A DNA stretch of 64,000 nt from Acridotheres tristis (lineage: Eukaryota > Chordata > Aves > Passeriformes > Sturnidae): NCBI GenBank assembly GCA_037013685.1, contig CM072892.1, forward strand, positions 13,707,501 to 13,771,500. The letters are read 5' to 3'. The first letter of the stretch is position 1; each line of letters opens with the position of its first letter. A model generated the notes under the pieces. It was not told where the DNA came from and ran no database searches. It worked only from the letters and a program-made list of their open reading frames with translations. Made by a program: the position numbers and the translations under genes. Positions 25,314-37,700 of the stretch are shown here, piece after piece.

Positions 25314-26280
25314 TGTGGTGAATTGACCCTGGCTGCATGCCAGATGCCCACCAAAGCAACTCTGTCAGCTGGAAAGCTCCTTCCTCAGTTGGACAGGGAA
25401 AAGAAAATATAAGGAAATTATGATAGTCAAGATAAGAACAGGGAGAGAGCCTTTGCTGCTTACTGTGACAGGCAAAGCAGACTCAGGGAAATCAGCCTAA
25501 CTTATCAACAATCAAATCTGGATAAGGTAATGAGAAAACCAAACCTTAAAAACAACTTATTCCCACCCTTCCCTTCTTCCTGTGATTAACTTCACTCCCA
25601 AATCCACTACCTCCTCTGCACCAGTGGCTCAGGGGACCCAGGGCTGGGGGCTGTGGTCAGTTCATCACACGTTGTGTGTGCTGCTCCTTCCTCTTAAATG
25701 GGACAATCCTGCTCCAGCACAGGACCCCTTCTACAGGAGACGATCCTCCACAAACTGGCACGAGTCCCTTCCAAAGGATGCAGATCCCTACATGGTCACA
25801 AGCCCAGGCAGCAAACCTGCTCTAGAGTGGACTCCTCTCTTCATGGGTCTGCAGGTCCTGCCAGGAGTCTGCTCCAGTGTGGGCTTCCCATGGGGTCACA
25901 GCCTCCTTTAGACATCCACCTGCTCTGCTGTGGGGTCCTGCATTGGCTGCAGATGGATCTCTGCATCCCATGCAGGGATGCAGCTGCCTCTCCATGGGCT
26001 GCACCGTGGGCTGCAGGGGAATCTCATCTCTGGTGCCTGGAGCAGCTCCTGCCTCCTCTTCTCCACTGACCTGAGTGTGCATGTTTCTCTCACAGATTCT
26101 CACTCCTCTCTTCTGCTGCAGTTGTACAATGTTTTTATTCCCTATTTAACAAAATTATCCCAGAGATTACTGGTGTCACTGAGTGTCTCAGCCTTGACCA
26201 GTGGCAGGTCTATTTTGTCTGGCACAGAAGCCACTCCTGTAACCCCCCCTACCACTAAACATTGTCATGCAAACCAAACA
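25314..26280 (-). mobile_element. Solo LTR of an endogenous retrovirus (family A, copy 2)
   Basis: About 967 bp running from TGTGGTGAATTGACCCTGG (plus strand) to AAACCAAACA. Read on the minus strand it matches the LTR at 7472-8362, and includes about 150-190 bp at its 5' side that the other copy lacks. It contains several diverged internal copies of a unit of the kind CTGCTCCAGxGTGGG (25840-26010), a feature I recall from this family in other birds. The polyadenylation signal has decayed on this strand, although another AATAAA occurs on the minus strand near 26135. No internal retroviral sequence is present. Target-site duplications are not evident (left flank GTATTTC, right flank GCAGAA). 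The 123- to 125-codon open frames inside (25698-26069 and 25930-26307) reflect GC-rich LTR sequence, not genes. Confidence 0.85.
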
Positions 26281-26314
26281 GCAGAATTTGGCATGACAGC
26301 AATCTAATGAGGCA

Positions 26315-27018
26315 TTTGAGTCTGATATGAGCCTGGGGGTGTTGGTCAATACCAACTGAACATGAGCCAGCTGTGCCCAGGTGGCCAAGCAGGCCAATGT
26401 CATCCTGGCCTGGATCAGCCATAGTGTGGCCATAAGGATCAGGGCAGGGATGGTCCCCCTGTGTTCAGCACTGGTGAGGCCACACCTTGAACCTCTGGAC
26501 ACATTCTACTGTCCACCCTGGACAGTGGAATGTGTCCAGAGAAGGGCAGTGGAGCTGGTGAAAGGTCTGGAGTTCCTTATGAAGAGCAACTGAAGGAGCT
26601 GAGAGTGTTTCTCCTGGAGAAAAGGAGGCTCAGGGGGAACCTTATTGTACTCTACAGCTACCTGAAAGGAGGCTGTAGCCACATGGGCATTGGTCTCATC
26701 TCCCAAGTACCAAGCAAAAGAACAAGAGGAAATAGCCTCAGATTGCACCCAAGGAGGTTTAAATCAGATTTAAATTTAGAAAAAATTCTTCACTGAAAGG
26801 GTTGTCAAGCATTAGAACAGACTTCCCAGGGAAATGGTGGAATCACCATCCCTGGAGGTATTTGAAAGATATATAGGTCTTAGGGGCAAGGTGCTTAGGT
26901 ACATGGTTTAGTGTTGGACTTGGCACTGCTGGGTTAATGGTTGCATTTGATGGTCCTAGAAAGTTCTTTTCCAATCTAAAAGATTCTATGAGTCTATTCT
27001 ATATGTGATTTTATGATA
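26315..27018 (+). mobile_element. CR1 LINE 3' fragment with ATTCTATG-type tail
   Basis: About 700 bp of CR1 in sense orientation. It starts within the end of the reverse-transcriptase frame (a block like TGAGCCAGCTGTGCCCAGG near 26355 and GTGAGGCCACACCTTGAACC near 26474), passes the AGAAGGGCAGTGGAGCTGGTG and AGGAGCTGAGAG blocks, and ends in the diagnostic GGTCCT...TTCCAATCTAAAAG and degenerate ATTCTATGAGTCTATTCTATAT repeats at 26982-27018. It is 5'-truncated, with stops in every frame, so it is not active. Its left end begins only about 35 bp from the LTR at 25314-26280. Divergence from the family pattern is appreciable, so it is not a recent insertion. Confidence 0.92.
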
Positions 27019-29823
27019 TCCTGGTTGTCTCTTAAAGAAAAGAAAATGATGAGACATTTTCTAAGACAAGACCCTTTGTGCCAGAAGGTGAAAGTTGACC
27101 TTTGGATGCTAGAAACTTCATTCACAAATAACATTCATATTGTATTTGCCCATGAACAGGTTTTCCCTATTTGGAAAAAAAATCTTTTCTATCTCAGTAT
27201 TTTCTGAATTTATACAGTTCTTTTGTTAATGTAAAAGCTTTAGCAGGGGCTCACACACTTTAGTGTAAACACTCAGTGCAAGTGAGGACCAGAGGTGTAT
27301 GCTTCCATGAAACTGCCCTCTTCAGTTTTCACTTTATCAAATAAATTAAAGGTGCTTCATCTATACTTATAAGTACATCATTACTTCTAAGTGCTATATT
27401 ATTATTATCGAAGTGTTCTTAACACAGTCACAGGAAGACCTTGACATGCTGTAAATAACTTTGCCTCTCACTTTGATACTACATAGACTCCTGCAATTGT
27501 GTTTATTGTCTGCAGGCATTATGGAAACCTAATATGAAAGAACTGGAGAGCTCACACTCAAAATGAATGGATATACATTCTCTTTCTATTTAAGCTGATT
27601 TGCTACCTCAAGGAATGTTTGATACATGATCTTGGGCTTTGGGACTGAAAAGGCAGAAAGGGAAAGGAAAAATAAGCCCATAAACAGACTTTCAGAGCTT
27701 ATTTTTCTTCACCACTCCTTCAGTAAAAGAAGGAGAGGCAAAATATTATGGAGGTAGCAGTGGCTGAACTTCAAAATCTTAGGTACTGGGTAGATGTTTA
27801 ATTATCCACTCTTATGGAGGAAACCCTCTGATCACTAATCTTGCACTAAACTCCCATGATTTTTGGTAGTTGCTGTGTTGAGTTGGGCAAGACAGCCTGC
27901 AAAAAGCATTTAAAATGTAACAGTAATTTAGTAGTATTTTGGTGTCCAGTATCAGAGCAAAGAGACAAATAAACAGAAGTCACACCACACAAATGACACA
28001 ATAATGGATCAAACTGCAAGATATATTAAATATCAAATTTTAATCTGTGAGTACAGTGTCTTTAGCTCTAAACAAAATCTGTGGCAGCAGAAGAAATATT
28101 GCCCATAACCACGGTGTCTAGCTAGGGAACAAAATAAAGAATGGACAAATACATAGCCCCATCACCTTCCACAAAGGTCTGAAAACTTTTCTTGGTGAAA
28201 GTGCTTCTTCCTAGCATTGAAATTTGCATCTATTCACACAACTGCAGCCAGAGACTTGATGAAGCCTGTAAAAGCCTTTATTATACTGCACACTGTTTGC
28301 AAATGAGACAGATATATGGAAGAACAATGACATAAAATCCCTAGAAAGAGAGTTTGCATTATTTCCAGCAACCAGAAAATTTCTACGAGATATTCTATAA
28401 TAAGCTGTACATTATAATGGAATCATTCTCCAGCTATTGAGAAATCAGATATTTATATGGAGTGACACAAAATCCTTGAACCTGTTTCTTTCACCAGGCA
28501 TTGTAGCTATCTCTTCCTATTAATGGCCGAGTTTCTGTTATAATCATTCTCATATTTTAGCTTCCATATAAACCAGATGTTGAGAGAAAAAGACTGAAAA
28601 TAACAGCAGCATTAGATGTAAGAGGAATACTCATGCTGGCTTTATATATAAAGCCACCCTCCCCACTGCATCAAGAGGCTACATTTAAAACTGGCAGTGA
28701 TTAAAATACCCAAATGGATATATAGAGAATATGAAAGAAGTTGCTTATAGTGACTTCTAGCTGCCAGCTCTAGAATAACTTTCCAGTGTAAGAATCATGT
28801 ACAAAACCTCCAGGCAATTAGTTTTCTAATGAAGCTTGATACATACAAGAACAGGATTATACAGCTTCACTGTTTGTAACTGGGGGCCTGCTGATGACCT
28901 GAAGGGTCCCTTCTGGTGCTGTATCCTAATTTGCAACTAGGTTTGTTTCTGCTCAGATAGCAGAGCCAACCTAGGGCTTGAAAAGTTGGCTGGTTCAGAT
29001 CTGTTTTCCTTTATCAAACAGCAATTGCAGAATTTTTGTTGTTACTGAGATGTGAGCCAGAAAGAAGTCCCCTTAGGAAAAAGAACAAGGCCACTGTGCT
29101 TTTACTTCTGTTTCACTTACTGTGTCTGTGGGCAAAAGCTGCTCCTAGAATATTTTTTATTGAAATGTACTAATTTATTAGATTATGTTTTGGATTGAAG
29201 TTTAAGAAGCATAATTAGTTTAATCCCACATTTATCCACCTTTAATTGCTGTGCCCATCACAAGGGTATCTGCACACTTTGGTAACTGAGTTGCAAGCTA
29301 GAAATCATAATCAAAAATGCTGACTTTGACTTGTCACTCCAAAAGATGCCAGCAGTTTATTATGATGTTTATCTGAGGAAAACCTGAGTGACATCATTAG
29401 AATTTGGTATCTCTCCTACTGATTAATGTAGAGAACAAAACTTTTTTTTATGTGAATAGAGGATAATTTGCTTTCAAAAGCAAATATGCCTGAACTGCAC
29501 TGAAAATAGCTGGAGTTTGTGGTCACATTGGACAGAAAAAAATTATGCTGCTCAGAGGTATATTGATCACACTAAACAAATATCTAAAATATTGCCTTTT
29601 TCAGAGCCAAAATATTAATTCCATGCATTAATGAGATACAAATCTCTGTTCCAAAAGACTGTAATGACTTCCTCTGTAATGGCTGCTGGGGTGGTGGGTT
29701 TTTTCAGATTGAACGAGGTAGAGTGCAAACCTCTGCATGGTCTTCATAGGTCTATGGAAAATAATTTCAAATTTCAATGGCAATGCACATTATATGATCA
29801 CTACCACCTAGGCAATGACATTA

Positions 29824-29837
29824 GTTGCCATAGTAAC
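29824..29837. promoter_or_regulatory. X-box (RFX-type) motif
   Basis: GTTGCC-AT-AGTAAC fits the X-box pattern GTNRCC, 0-3 bases, RGYAAC, which RFX transcription factors bind as dimers, often at ciliary and neuronal genes. It is embedded in a moderately AT-rich stretch with other homeodomain-like motifs. Motif match only; binding is inferred. Confidence 0.4.
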
Positions 29838-30068
29838 CTCAGGTTGCATCATTAAGAATTTTAAATGTTGACAGTTGGGAAGCATAGCTTGAAACACTGG
29901 GAGAAGAGCAGGAAAGAGGCAGGTTTGACAGAAGTGGACAAAGCAATCATGGGCATGGGTGCTTTCTGTTGTGCCAAGCCTGGATAGGGAACAATGGAGG
30001 AAACCAGAGTCTTTTCTGTTTTCTTCCAAGACCATTGAAACATCTTTCTTATTCCTCTCTTTTTCTAG

Positions 30069-30085
30069 AAAAAAAAAAAAAAAAA
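30069..30085. repeat. Poly-A run of 17
   Basis: Seventeen A residues follow TTTTCTAG and precede GAAAGGC. It could be the tail of a decayed retrocopy, but I recognise no retrocopy upstream and no flanking duplication. Confidence 0.85.
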
Positions 30086-33000
30086 GAAAGGCAACATGTC
30101 CATATGAAACTGGTTTCTGATGATTGCATTTTGCATTTTAGACAAGCAAGAAGTACACATGTCTGGCTGTGGAACCACATCTGGCTTCTCTGGACATGGT
30201 GTTGTTCTTTAGAACTTGGTTATTCTGAGTCACAGATCGTTTGCACTAGCGTTGCTTGTTAATTCGGATCACTAATGCATTAAACTCTCCTTTCACCAGG
30301 GCATTTACACCATTCGCTTTGCCACAGCATAATGTGGGCTACTGAGTGTCAGGAATAGGCAACTGTCATTTATAATAAGCCATATCTCCATCAAATCTCT
30401 CTCCAGCCACTAATTCACACAGGCAACTCAGCTTTTAGAAGTACATTCCATCTAAACTATAAATGAGCAGATCCAAATTAGTGATTTCTTTTCAGACATA
30501 TTCCCCTTTGATCCCTCATTCCAAAACTCTGCTTTTCCCTGTGGTTTTGTGGTGAAAATAGGAGAATGCCAAGATAAATGAGGAGCTGGTGTTGCAGTGT
30601 TCAGACCCTTATTATACCCTGTCCCTCCTGGCTTTTTTTCTGTACAACTCAAAGCTGTTAGTCATAGATTGACTCTAAAAAAGTATGCTGAAACTTGAGT
30701 GCTCGTCCAGGAAAACCCTGAAAGAGGTCAAGTGCAGCAGGCAAGTTTAATGTTTTCATTCTTGTGTTACTTGGCAAACATGAATGTGATTCTATTTGAA
30801 TAGTATAATAAACATGTGAAGGAATGTCCAAGTTCCAAACACAATTTCTGAATTAAATATGAAGAGCTCTCATAGTTTTCAGGGATATGTCATATAGAAT
30901 GTACTTCAATTTTCCCCTTCTTTTTTTACTTTTTGGTTTTTTTCTTAATTTCTGCATCTTTTTTTTCTATCTGTGTTCCAAGTATCCGTCTGTCCTGGTG
31001 AGTAGGAACGTCTCACCTCACCTACCCCTAAAACTTTCCACGTGACAAGGGACAAAATGCCTCCCATGAAGCCTCCTGGTATAACATTACCTTCTGTATC
31101 AGAGAATGAAGCTCCCTGTTGTCAGGAACAGCTGTTTTAGGTGCAGATGTCAAATTCCCATGCCATGCCCCCAGCTCACAGCAGAGACAAAGCTCTCTGA
31201 GTGCATCAGTGTCTGTGTGCCTTCGGGAAGGATTCAAGGATTCAGCACTCTGCCGGCCTTGCTGAGCTGATTCTAGCCCATTAATGTAAACTTAAAACTA
31301 GTTTTAAGCATACTTTTGTCTTGGCTTGAGCAAAACAGTGTTCACATTCCTTTACCAACTCCTATAAAAACTGGGCACTTCTGCTAAAGATTTATGGCAA
31401 AAGACAGACCCTCTTCTGAGATATCTGCACAAGTGTTTCCTGTAACCACCACTAGTCATTTGTAGTCATTCACACAGCTGAAGTCACACTTTATTTTGAT
31501 GCTTTAAGACTATAAAATATAAATTTCCACCCTTGATTTATCACTAATTTGGGATATAAATGGGACATTAGACAAGCATATTAGTGCAAAACCTAGCTGC
31601 TATGAAATGCTATTAGAGATTACCTTTAAAAAATATTTTACAGCAGATATTCTCATCGTGTTGTTGGATAATCAATGGCCGCACCTCTGTGTTTAATTTA
31701 TTAGCATATCTAAAAAGTGAAAGTGAATTTTCATTACAGAAAAATATACTGGGTGGCTATTTTCAAATTAAGAATAATCACATGGTGAGATATATTAAGC
31801 AAACTGGAATTGATATTAGCACTTATGTGTCACATACACCACTATTTGGTTTTGCATTAGAAAGTATATTTCTTTGCTGTTGGTTGAGGGTTTTTTAAAC
31901 ACACTAAATTGGCTGACAAGCATATGCATTTCTATGAGTCCTAATAAATTATAAAATCTCCCCTAGACAAAGTAATACTTGACTTTGAGTGTTTTCAAAT
32001 AAATTTTATACAACTGAATCAGAAAATCGGGAATTTTGTGCTATTCCTGACAGGCAAACATGTGTTGTGACTAAGTCAACATATTCTACCATAAGCACAA
32101 ATGTGCAAGTTCACTTTAATAATTGAGGGCTTAATTGAAATTGTGCAGATTAAAGGCTAAAGAATAAAGCAATACTGTCAATTGTTTGCTGTTAATAATG
32201 ACTAATGTTTACCATGGAAGTGTAACACACTGAATGAAGATGTGTTTCTCCTCAGACTCTGCTTAAAAACTCTACCAGTCTCTTGCAAGAAAGTGCTTAT
32301 GAAGAATGACCACATCACTGTTCTCTTGTCCCAATCCAGCAACCCCCTAGGCTATGCACAGCATCCTTCTGTGAGCTTTCCAAGCCTCTCATGTCCAGGA
32401 ACTGGACAGTGTGACTCACATGCCAGCACTATCCTAAGCATGGTTCAACAGCAGCCATATCCAAAGGCCAGTGGAAAGTGGTCCTTCAGCTGGCTGAGCC
32501 CACTGCACAGGCATATGGCCTTACCTCACCTCATGAACCCCTGGCAAGGCAGGTCTCTGGACCTGAGTCCCATGATCCATCCATTTAACAGCCTCCCTGT
32601 GGTGCCTAAATTGCCTTGGTGGCCAGACAAGAACAGGTCCTTTCTGGTCCCTTCAAGCTGCTAGGACAAGGAATTATCCTAGAAAAGCTCCCAGATACAT
32701 TTTCACATGAATAGGCAGGAGGTTTCTTGGTGGGATTAGTAAGCAAAGACTTTGTGATGTGTGTCAGACCTGTGTCTGAAGGGATGTAAATAACTTTTGA
32801 GGCTCTATACATCAGGTTCCTCGTTTTTCAGTTTTGTTGTAAGGCAGTGGTTCTTCCATACTTTGAGGAAGTGTTGACTACACTTCAGAGTCCACTCTCT
32901 GACAGCAACCTCTCTCCCTTGCTGCTTGCAAGTGACAACAGGAAAGCTGCAGCAAAGTAGTAGGTTGTGGGATGGGTTTTTTTTGGGGGGGTGGGAGGAT

Positions 33001-34581
33001 ATCGTGTGATATCTATATTAGAGCTATTCATGGGACCTCTAAAACCCATAAGAACACCCCTTCCAGGACCCTCTGTACATTTTTTCAGATTAAAGATGTC
33101 CTTCTTTGGTGTTTTTACAGCATCTAGCACAATGAGATCTCACCTCACTGACTATGTCCCCAGTCTGTGGGCATGGAACTCAAGGACATGCGGATCCTTG
33201 AGCTGAGGTTCATGTACAGTGTTGTCACTTGCACCATTTCCATTACAGGGACCATGCCCAGAGAGCTGAAGGCACTCCATCTAGAAGGACTCTTCTTCTC
33301 AGCCTCATATGATGACTACCATGACATTTTCTTCAGTAGTCAGTGATGACAAGCTGATCATCTAGGTATCACAAAAAAACCTTGAACTGAGAGCATTCAA
33401 AAGATACAGGAAAGGAGTTGAGAATGCAACTCCTTGTGGGCGTTGTGGTTACTGAGATAATGCTGGATACAGGATTCATCAGGTGGCAAGCTCTGCTGGC
33501 AATTTGTCTGGCCTGTGGATGTCAGTGTCATATAGTGGGGGGGATGATATCAAAATATCTCAAGAAACAGAGACATTGCAGAAGACAGAAGCCTGATGCA
33601 CACACATCTATCACGGCTGACATGAGTGCCAAGAGCATGGAGAGTGATGAAGGAGGGCAAGGAGTCTTCATGGTGACCCATGCAATCAGGCTGAAGACCA
33701 GGAACCTCCTGTAGGGGAGCATCTTGTGAAGCCATGTCCCATTAATGCACCGTGGGTGTAACAAGGCACAGTGTTCTGAAATCTGAGATGAAGTTTGTGG
33801 TAGAATGAATGATGTAGGAGAATGGTGGCTTTCCAGATCTTTTTTGTATAGGCCAAACTGTGGAATTTGCAAAAGGCAAACTGGGATCACTGGGAGTGAT
33901 CTAACAGAGAAATATAGAGGCACCAACAGCAACTGAGCTCTCTGAACAGACTTACTGTTGGGCCCTGACACAAGGACTGGCGAAGTGGTTCAGTGCTCCA
34001 GTACAAAGGGCACTAATATAAATATTAAAATGCTGTGGTGGGAGAATAAATATTATCTGAGGTGTATGGCTGGCCCTGCCCTGACAGACACTCCTGAAAC
34101 CATCTCTCCAGGCAGGAGAACTCTTGTACTTGGCTCTGCCTTGGGAAGACAGTTCAGTTCTCACAGTCGTTTTTTTTTAGTCTGTTAATGAAAGTGCTTT
34201 CCTAGGGTGCAAAAAGTACAAGGCAACAGGACATAATAACATCTATTAGCAGTCTCTGATATTAATAGTACAGATTGTCACATGATATGACAGTGATTAA
34301 AGTGGGCATGGATGGAGGTCTCCCTTTCTTCTGGGAGGCACTGTTCCCCTTTGCAAACAGAAAATAAACACAGCCCTTCCAGAGCATAAATGCCAATAAC
34401 TGTGAAATTTTGATTAAATAATAGATATGTGTTCAGAAGCACTTTTTATAGTATGTGATTAAGAAAGATAACTAGACATCCTTACAGCTATAATGATAAT
34501 AATTACTGCAATGTATAAAGTGCAGAATATGACACTGGAAAGGCCACTATTAACCTTTCCAAGGGTTATTTTTGTTGTGGT

Positions 34582-34602
34582 TTTGACACCATGGACAGCA
34601 GT
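34582..34602 (+). promoter_or_regulatory. RE1/NRSE-like REST site
   Basis: The 12-base core ACCATGGACAGC at 34588-34599 matches exactly the central part of the 21-base RE1 element bound by the neuronal repressor REST. The left half is imperfect (TTTGACACC against TTCAGCACC) and the last three bases differ, giving about 15 of 21 by hand alignment. It lies about 105 bp before a pair of hairpins. REST sites usually mark silencers of neuronal genes. Motif evidence only. Confidence 0.35.
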
Positions 34603-34706
34603 GTTCAGAGAACTAAATAAAACTATAGCTGTGACAGTTCTTTCCAGGCATTCTCTGGTATGTTAAAAGGGAGGTGTAGAGGGGAGTGAAATACCTTCTA
34701 TTCAAA

Positions 34707-34767
34707 ACAGATGTTTGTTTAATATCTAACATCTGTGTAGTCTTAGAAAAACTGTTTTTCTAAGACT
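34707..34767. repeat. Two adjacent perfect inverted repeats (hairpins)
   Basis: The first has 9-bp arms ACAGATGTT (34707-34715) and AACATCTGT (34728-34736) with a 12-base loop. The second, two bases later, has 13-bp arms at 34739-34751 and 34755-34767 with a 3-base CTG loop. Both are perfect. They could fold in single-stranded DNA or RNA. Neither looks long enough for an ordinary microRNA precursor. Confidence 0.7.
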
Positions 34768-37700
34768 TCTACAACTCTTGGTAATTCAGAAGACTGACAA
34801 CAGTGTTTCCCCGTTTAAAAGAAGCTATAAATAACAGCTCCATGCCCCAGACCAAAGGCTTTTTTACTCCTAGCAAGCAAATTTGCTGTCTCTAAAGTGC
34901 GATGTCACATTGTCCAGCAGATCACATCCGTTATCAGGTAATGCTAATCTGTGAATTCCATGTTATGACATCTCTGTGCCTTGCAGCTCTGGTGGAGAAT
35001 TAGATCTTACCAGAATTACTTGGTGTGGAAGGGCTGGGTAAGTATGTTGGGAAAGGCAGAAGAGATAGGCTGTGATGGCATCGGGTTTTCCAGCAATAAA
35101 AGGGAGAGCAGGTAAATTCCAGGGGTCTAAACATGAGTCAAAGCAGAACATGTGAATAAATGAATAAGTAATATTGATAAAAATCCCCTCAAAATTGCTG
35201 TAACTGGAAAAGGGGAGCTGGGTCTGGAGCTTTGTAATTCACCTGTCTGTAATAGAGTCTGGTCTCTGTACATCAGTCAAGCTTGCAAACATGCCACTGA
35301 TGTTCAGTTCTGCTTTCTATATGATAAAAAAGTCCCTATTAGTCAGAGTCTCCACAGCTGCAAAAATTATTTTGTATGAAGGCGAGAGGATGCCATTATT
35401 TTAAGTGATGGCATTGCAGTGTAATAGATGGTGTGAAAGAAGACTGTAAATTCTGGGTCACTGCTCTTTGTAGAGGCCTGCAAATAACATAAGCAATCCA
35501 GTAGTCTAAGCTGCTCAGGATACCGTTTTTTTAAACACATTAATTAAATCGTATTAAAGTAAATTCAGCTAAGCCAAGATTTCTTCAACAATTTATTATT
35601 GAAAACACAATTAGCTGGAGGCATTTGGAGGAGTTTTGTGAAATCAAAGGCTGCACTGCAACTGAGAGTAGGTTCTCAAACCATCGACTCATTAATAGCA
35701 GAAAATGGATGTGCTGCTGCAAGGCACCAAATGAGAAGTAAAAATATGGAACTTGTTTCTGTGATTTCAAGAACAAATTCTTTATGTTAGAATATTTTTA
35801 AGCTGCTGCTGCCACTTCCCTAACTTCATTCTTAAAGCTCAATCTCAGACCCCTTATACCCAAAATTGTTGGTCTTTGGGGCAGATGAAGGGGTTAATGG
35901 GTTCAAATCTTTTTTGGCAACAGAATTGATTTTTCAGGGCTGATTTTTCAGGATCATTTTGCTGACTCTAATTTCTCTCAATTTCACTATGATTTCTCGT
36001 GTTAATCACATTCTGCATTTTGCTGGATGCATCAAAAATAACTGGTACTGGAATAAGGGCATGTTAGCCAAACTCAGGCCATAAGAAAGAAACCTGCTGC
36101 TCTCATGCATGCCACCCTGGGAACCATGTACTCTGGCAGCACGACTTCTCTGTGAAAGGAGCTAAGAGTTCAGTCCACAATAGCTGCTGAAAGGAGCAAA
36201 TAGCAGAGGCAGCAAAATGTTCTTTAACCAGCAGAGCAGGGCCTGACACTCTCTGCAGGAGAAAGTAGCTGCATAGGCACAAAAGAAAAGCAATTCTGCG
36301 TAAAATATCTGTGGGTAGTGAGGACTGAAACCACCAGTCCCATGTTAAGGCTGTAAGAGTGCTCCAAATATCCATGGTCCCATGAAACTTTTGTCCTAAT
36401 AGGAAGAAAATTTAAACTTAACTGACCCATTAGGATCCGAACCTAATTTTTTCCATTTATATAGCTGAGAATGTAAAGGAAATCTTGCCTATGTAGATAT
36501 GGATCCTACTTCATTTAAAGTTGTGAATTCTCTTCTGTGCTGCCTCCTTTCCTGTATTACATTGAAAGCAGAGGTAACAGGATTAAGGAATTTTACCTTC
36601 CCACCTTCAGATGCTCTTAAATTAATCAACTCAGAACAAAAAATGTGTGCTTTACTTTTAAGTCCTACTGACTTTCACTGATATTTACTTTCAGAATAGA
36701 TGTAGAAATGCAAATGTAATTTAAGGAACTCATAAGACTGCCTCAAATGACTGAGTAGGAAGTACTAGAAATTACAGGGAAGGCCTGATAAGGCTATATT
36801 TATTTAATTATTTTCTTGATGCAATAAGTTCGATTATTGAATCCCAGCTTAGCATCAGCTTTGGGGTCATGGCATTGCAGGATTTATCTTAGTCTGATTT
36901 GCCAAGGAAATCAGAGTTAAGGTGTTTGCAGGTTCATTCCCCTTTGTGACATGGCAACTTAGAGGTCAGTTTCAAGCAAAATTACTTAAAAGATCCTATC
37001 AACTATACTAATTCTCAATGAGTTCTGTGGAAATAGTTGATCAGAGGGAGGAACAACACTCGTGCATATTCCATAGGACATAACAGGATAGTCCTACCAC
37101 CAAAGGACAGATACTTTTTATTGCTGTGAGTGTGTGGTTTGGGTTATGCTGTGGTGCCATGTGGGAATCTCTATCACACTCAATTCTCAGGTTAAGTAGC
37201 TTATCACATTTAAGCAGCCACCTGCTACTACCCAGGGCTCTGGGTACTTCTCTGTAATTTATACATGGAATCAGGATGAGGCAGGCAAAGACAACAAGAT
37301 CTGAAAGAATAGATCCTATTGCAAAGCAGGGAAAAAGGATATATTAACCTTTAAAAGTCCTGCAGAAACATGGGAGCCTATAGAAAGCACCATGGATGTG
37401 GAAAGTTAGGAATTACATAGTTTAGCAAACATACATACATGTAACTTACTTTTCAATCACTGATAATGATGATTACATTGAGCATTTATGAAATGGCCCT
37501 CACCAAATCATCCACGACTCTTTGCAGAGGTGCCTCACAGCCTTCAGATGATACAAGTCACATTTAGGAACCAGTTGAAGTAAGCTGAAAATACTGGATA
37601 TATGGCAAGGATTGGTTAGGGAGCTTTTCTAAATTTCACTGCTCACACACCCATAAGGTGCCTGATAAAGCATTTTTTTATATTTTGCAATGAATGCATC

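Noticed and set aside
25582..26307. Several overlapping open frames of 93-125 codons on both strands
   Set aside because: All fall mainly inside the family A LTR at 25314-26280.
28880..28935. GATGACCTGAAGGGTCCCTTC block resembling a CR1 3' end
   Set aside because: Only about 20-30 bases resemble CR1, and no tail repeat follows. It could be a very old fragment, but I cannot support it.
30069..30085. Poly-A run considered as the tail of a processed pseudogene
   Set aside because: No recognisable gene copy upstream and no flanking direct repeat.
33414..33433. Inverted repeat GGAGTTG...CAACTCC
   Set aside because: Seven-base arms with a 6-base loop are common by chance in a window this size.
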